DNA of 10,859 nt, taken from Glomus cerebriforme (lineage: Eukaryota > Glomeromycota > Glomeromycetes > Glomerales > Glomeraceae). Made by a program: the position numbers and the translations under genes. The stretch lies in NCBI GenBank assembly GCA_003550305.1, contig QKYT01000804.1, positions 11,030-21,888 on the forward strand, read 5' to 3'. The notes under the pieces were generated by a model. That model ran no database searches. It had not been told where the DNA came from and saw nothing but the letters and a program-made list of their open reading frames with translations. Positions 7,360-10,859 of this stretch are shown here, piece after piece (the stretch's first letter is position 1; each line of letters opens with the position of its first letter).

Positions 7360-8148
7360 AAGTTTTGGTATTTTGGTGAGTTTTGGCAATTTGGCAATTT
7401 TAGTGTTTTAGTATTATATAAGAAGTTTTACCTTTCAGCATTAAGTCAAATAGGTTTTGACGAGTAATTTTAATGTCCCTTACAAAACTTTGACTTCTTC
7501 TGACTTCACTTGTTAATAATTAAAGTAGAGACATTTTTTCTGAGAATTTAGAATAACCAAACATACTGATACAAAAGAGAACAAGACATTATTCAAAGAA
7601 AAATAAAAAGTTATAGATGTATTTTATAAAAAATTACTGTAAATAACTTAAACTAGTAAAGTTATATATGAAATAAAAATAGAAGTATTTTTACTTAGAC
7701 TTTCAAAACTTTCTGCTATTCAGAAAAGTTTTGAAGTTGTATTTTTATTTTTTCAAAAAAATAGTCAAAAAATTATAAAAAAGAGTTACTCTTTAGCTAT
7801 TAAGGATGTAATCTATTAAATCATGTAATCATATAAAAATCATGGTAAAAATTATCAAATTGAACTTTACATAATGCAAAAAAAATTTTCAACTTATAAA
7901 ACCTGAACAAAACTTTGTTTTTAGCTTTTTAAAGATAAAAACTATCAAATAATATAGTTTTAAGTATAAGTTATTAATAAGGTTAACCTAAAAAGTCACT
8001 TAGAATTAGTCTTTCAGATGAAACTGAAATTAAATTTTTGATAAAACTTCTGAAATCTGGCAAAACTTGTTTTGCCATCAATGCAAAATTCTGAAATATG
8101 CGAAAATTCTAAAACTTAGCAAAACTTCTGAAACCTGACAAAACTAAA
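7360..8148. promoter_or_regulatory. Candidate hAT subterminal region, CAAAACTT array
   Basis: CAAAACTT occurs on the + strand at 7483, 7704, 7908, 8061 and 8120, and as its reverse complement at 7360 and 7726. Two imperfect hairpins are built from it: 7443-7496 (AAGTCAAA and GTTTTG against CAAAAC and TTTGACTT, with a 3-nt bulge) and 7699-7737 (TCAAAACTTT, CTG against CAG, AAAGTTTTGA). A perfect GGCAAAAC/GTTTTGCC dyad lies at 8059-8076. Known hAT elements carry short repeated motifs inside their ends that the transposase binds; assigning that role here is inference from position and clustering. Confidence 0.5.
8042..8148. repeat. Degenerate 19-bp tandem repeat, CAAAACTTCTGAAATCTGG-like
   Basis: Six units start at about 8042, 8061, 8084, 8101, 8120 and 8139, with spacing 19, 23, 17, 19 and 19 bp. 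The first and fifth share AAAACTTCTGAAA exactly; the second contains the GGCAAAAC/GTTTTGCC dyad; the others are diverged. It is the densest part of the CAAAACTT array and ends 169 bp before the transposase start. Confidence 0.75.
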
Positions 8149-8316
8149 AATCATGTGAAATTCTTTTAATTGGTTATATATTTTTTTAAATTTTCTATAA
8201 TAATCTTTTTTTCATTTATACTTCTGTATCCTTAGATCTGATATACATGATACATTTTATAAACATCTTTTACTTTAGCTTTTATTCAACTAAAATTATC
8301 ATATTTTACTTTAATT

Positions 8317-10271
8317 ATGTTTACACCAGATTTTATTTTTTCTGATTTTTTTTTAACTCCTATAACTCCAACTTCTAAAAAAAAAAAAAAAGAAAAAATG
8401 CTGATGGCTGACCTAAGTCATTAGTATGGGAGACTCATACTATACGAGGTGAAAAAATATCAGAAGGTTACTACGTGACAACTTGTATATATTGCAAAGT
8501 CTTTTGGAAAAAAGTCTTATTATAAGACTTAGAAACACATTTTGCTAATGAGTGTTTTGAGATGCCAGCTAATATGAGATAATTATTCTTAAATTATTTT
8601 GCTGCAAAAGCTAAAAAAAATGTAACAAATTTTGAAAAAATGACAGCTAAAAAATGAAAGCTCAATAATGCTGCAAGTGTTCAAACAACTTAAACAAGAA
8701 TCTCAGCAGAATTTAATGAAAGTACCAAATTATTTGAAGATAGAATTCATAAAATTAATTAAGCTTGTATAAAAGCATTTGTTTTATGTGGTATTTTATG
8801 GTACATAATTGAAAATTTATTTTTTATCAAATTTTTGAAGACCCTATGTCTAGGATACATACTTCCATCAAAAGAAGTACTTTCTAGTAAACTTTTATTA
8901 CAAAAAACTACAGTTGTAAATACACAAGTTACTGAAATCTTAAAAAATACAACTAACCTAACATTATGTATGTATTATTGTGTAAAATGTTATTTTGTTA
9001 TTTATTTGAATATTTAATTAAAAATTAAAGTTCTAATTTATTTTCTTATTATTTTTATTTCATAAGCATATAACAGATGGACAAATTCAGCAAATAAATC
9101 AATTTGGAATTTTTTGATTCATATACCAAAATATTAAGAATATTTGTAATGTTTAAAAGATTTATCAAGTAAGAGTTATATTGGTGAATTTTTGGTTCAA
9201 ACAGTCGAAGAAATTATGAAAAAAATTGAACCAGAAAAATTTTCAGCAATTGTATCAGATTCAGGAACTAATATTTGAAATACATAATAGATAATTACAG
9301 AAAAATATAAGAATATCCTCAATGTGCATTATATGGTATATACTATTAATTTAATTTCAAAAGATATTTGTTCTACTTTCTTTGCAAATCAGATTTTAAC
9401 AAAATGTAATACCATAGTAATATATTTTAAGAAAAGCCATCAAGGAGGTAAATTAAAATTTATTTTTATTAGTTTTTTAATATTTTTAACTAATTTTTTT
9501 TTAATATAAAAGGTTTCATGTTAAAAGAAGAAGCTAAAACTTATAATATTATTGGCGAAGAATTGAAAAAATAGGTAAATACCAGGTAACATACTATGTA
9601 TGACTGTGTTAATTCAGTTATGTATCATAAAGTATCATTAGAAAATGTAAGATCTTTATTCTTAAGTTAATTTTTTCAAAATTATTATTTTTTTAAAAGT
9701 AAATTAATATTCATTTTTTATTTATAGTTAAAAACTAAAAATCCTAATGTTTTATCAATAGCAGTATTATCCATTTTGCGATCATGTGCATTTTTTGATG
9801 ATGTATACGCATTACTATTTACATTGTGTCCTATTAAACAATAAATTGTAGCATTAAAATCTCAATTTTATACTCTTGCTAATTGTTTCTTTGGACTTGC
9901 AAGACTTGGACTGCAATTAAAAAATTACCTGAAAATAATCATTATGCTTTTCATTAGCAATATATTTCAGTCTTTAATCACCATTATACTGAATTTTCTA
10001 ATCCAATATATTTACTCTGTTTTTTTTGCATTCGTTTTATACTGGTAACTTGAATATTATTTAATACAATTTTTAAAATTAATAGTACAATAATATTTAA
10101 TTTAATTTAAAGTTAATAAAACATTTAATTAAAAAAAATCCAATCAAAATTACCTAAAAAAAATTGTTTAGAAGTTTATTGGGCACTAGGAACTTTTAGA
10201 AATATTTTAATAACAGTGGATAATCTTTTTAAGAAAATGAGAAGAAAAGATGCTGAATGTTATGAATTAAT
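8317..10271 (+). pseudogene. hAT-family transposase with BED zinc finger, multiply broken
   Basis: Inferred exons are 8317-8967, 9067-9447, 9513-9646, 9728-10044 and about 10113-10271, with consensus-like donors (GTATGT, GTAAAT, GTAAGA, GTAACT) and introns of about 65-100 bp. The start ATG 8317 reads MFTPDFIFSDFF; a frame slip in the A15 tract at 8377-8391 leads into RPKSLVW-like sequence. A BED-type finger C-x2-C-x14-H-x4-C is visible (codons at 8484, 8493, 8538, 8553). Next come a KEVLSSKLL segment, then exon 2 with SIWNFLIH, GEFLVQTVEEI, FSAIVSDSGTN and TINLISKDIC, the core of the RNase H-like hAT catalytic region. Exon 4 has NPNVLSIAVLSILRS. More than a dozen in-frame stops (for example 8409 and 8523) and frameshifts near 9911 and in the T run near 10021 inactivate it. 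The frame ends at ...DAECYELIA where foreign sequence begins, so the C-terminal dimerisation region is lost. Confidence 0.88.
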
Positions 10272-10358
10272 AGCCCTGTTCATTTCTGTTCTGTTCCGTT
10301 CTGATCCGATTTTCACAAAATTTTTTAGCCAATCAAATTCATTTAAAAATCGGATCAG
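10272..10358. mobile_element. Probable terminal end of a second, inserted element
   Basis: Sequence character changes sharply here. GCCCTGTTCATTTCTGTTCT begins immediately after the broken hAT frame, continues as staggered TTCTGTTC/TTCCGTTC/TTCTGATCCG repeats, and then has a perfect 13-bp inverted repeat CTGATCCGATTTT (10301-10313) and AAAATCGGATCAG (10346-10358) with a 32-bp spacer. A mid-frame interruption followed by a repetitive, GC-richer start is what a terminal repeat of a younger insertion would look like. The opposite end is outside the window, so class and target duplication cannot be set. Confidence 0.5.
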
Positions 10359-10453
10359 TGACCAGATCAACGGATCAAAAAAATTGATGATCTGAGTATT
10401 CTGAATACGCGTTTTTTGCAGTCTTGCGCTTAAATTGTTTAAATTTATTAACA
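10359..10453 (+). promoter_or_regulatory. Leader and presumed promoter of the gene at 10454
   Basis: The stretch has further GATC-rich words (CCAGATCAACGGATC, GATGATCTGAG), a short palindrome GTATTCTGAATAC (10397-10409) and ACGCG, then a T run. No clear TATA box can be singled out. The start codon context is AACAATGAC. Confidence 0.35.
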
Positions 10454-10859
10454 ATGACTTCTAAAAACACGAAAAAAATTACGCCAGCAAACAATAAAAA
10501 CATTAATACAAATGTAAAACGTCATACTAATGAACATTCAAAACGAACCATATCAGAACAAAGTAATCTGCTCGTTGAGATTACAACTGAACCAGCGTTA
10601 ACTTGTAAAGAAGCTAGTCAAACGATTATTGATCTTTCTGATGACCTTCCTGAACTTACTAAAGAGATTTGTATTTATGTTTTTGTCTAATATTAATTTT
10701 ATTTACTTTATTTTAATATATTTTATCTACAAATAGTTGGAAGCAAAAACTACTCAAGCAGAACCGCAAAAAATTGAAGTTTCTATGGTAAAATTTTGTT
10801 TAATACATTTAGTTAGATTTCTATAAATTAAGACTCAACTTTTTTACATTTACTTTAGC
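10454..10859 (+). CDS. Unrecognised multi-exon gene, 3'-partial
   Basis: Exon 1 runs from ATG 10454 (MTSKNTKKITPANNKNINTN) to about 10678. Exon 2 is 10737-10787 (LEAKTTQAEPQKIEVSM), bounded by an AG acceptor and a GTAAAA donor. The next acceptor, CTTTAG at 10853-10858, leaves only the first base of exon 3 in the window. Visible introns are about 58 and 71 bp. The exon 1 donor is uncertain: GTTTTT at 10679 and GTCTAA at 10685 both keep the frame, while GTATTT at 10671 does not. The N-terminus is basic and rich in Lys, Asn and Thr; it is followed by an acidic, hydrophobic stretch TIIDLSDDLPELTKE. No domain or membrane segment is seen. Its start lies 182 bp inside the putative inserted element, so it may be that element's own protein, but a host gene is not excluded. 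Confidence 0.6.

Larger units (their letters stand above)
7300..10271 (+). mobile_element. Decayed hAT-family DNA transposon, right part missing from window
   Basis: The element consists of an upstream non-coding region with clustered CAAAACTT motifs (7360-8148), typical in layout for a hAT subterminal region, followed by a transposase pseudogene (8317-10271). The left boundary is approximate because no terminal repeat was found. The coding region stops abruptly at 10271, before the expected C-terminal dimerisation part, where unrelated sequence starts. hAT elements move by cut and paste and make 8-bp target duplications; none could be assigned without the far end. The many stops and frameshifts show this copy cannot make transposase. 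Confidence 0.75.

Noticed and set aside
8835..9017. Short plus-strand open frame as a separate gene
   Set aside because: It is an undamaged fragment of hAT transposase exon 1 running into the first intron.
9324..9509. Short plus-strand open frame as a separate gene
   Set aside because: It is an undamaged fragment of hAT transposase exon 2 running into the second intron.
10260..10454. Minus-strand open frame ending in the putative terminal repeat
   Set aside because: Its residues come from translating the element terminus and inverted repeat; it starts in the leader of the plus-strand gene and has no other support.

Overview
The window is eukaryotic nuclear DNA. It is very A+T-rich, full of long A and T homopolymers, and its coding sequence is split by short GT-AG introns (about 65-94 bp) with T-rich 3' ends and, in one case, a perfect TACTAAC branch site. 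Short introns, a Myb-type regulator, extreme A+T bias and decayed intron-bearing hAT transposons fit an early-diverging fungus. An arbuscular mycorrhizal fungus such as Rhizophagus is my best guess, but this is inference and not a sequence match.

Layout. (1) 18-1406, + strand: the 3' part of a three-repeat Myb/SANT DNA-binding protein, read through four exons; its 5' end lies outside the window. (2) 1407-4600: a long non-coding stretch with an AT microsatellite, three perfect palindromes in a row, a five-copy minisatellite of about 74 bp, and a small GC-richer CCGATATC duplication. (3) 4606-4856: the last two exons of a small unrecognised gene or gene remnant; its intron carries the TACTAAC branch site in the loop of a perfect hairpin. 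(4) 4890-5620: hairpins and repeats, including a five-copy 14/15-bp tandem array and a near-perfect 73-bp palindrome. (5) 5800-7085: two blocks of degenerate modules of about 100-140 bp. The second looks like a series of micro-exons, each preceded by a branch-like motif, a pyrimidine tract and an AG acceptor. (6) 7360-10271: a decayed hAT-family DNA transposon, with an upstream region carrying seven copies of CAAAACTT in both orientations (a candidate subterminal transposase-binding region) and a five-exon transposase pseudogene with a BED zinc finger, many in-frame stops and frameshifts. (7) 10272-10859: the hAT reading frame breaks off and a different sequence begins. It has a distinctive terminal-repeat-like start, an internal 13-bp inverted repeat and, about 180 bp in, the first exons of an unrecognised multi-exon gene that runs off the right edge. 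I read this as a second element nested in the old hAT copy.

Only the Myb gene and the gene starting at 10454 look intact where visible. Everything between them reads as intergenic DNA shaped by repeat expansion and transposon decay. No rRNA, tRNA or CRISPR array was found. The most useful leads are the nested-element boundary at 10271/10272, the CAAAACTT array, the 73-bp palindrome, the micro-exon-like array and the branch-site hairpin.
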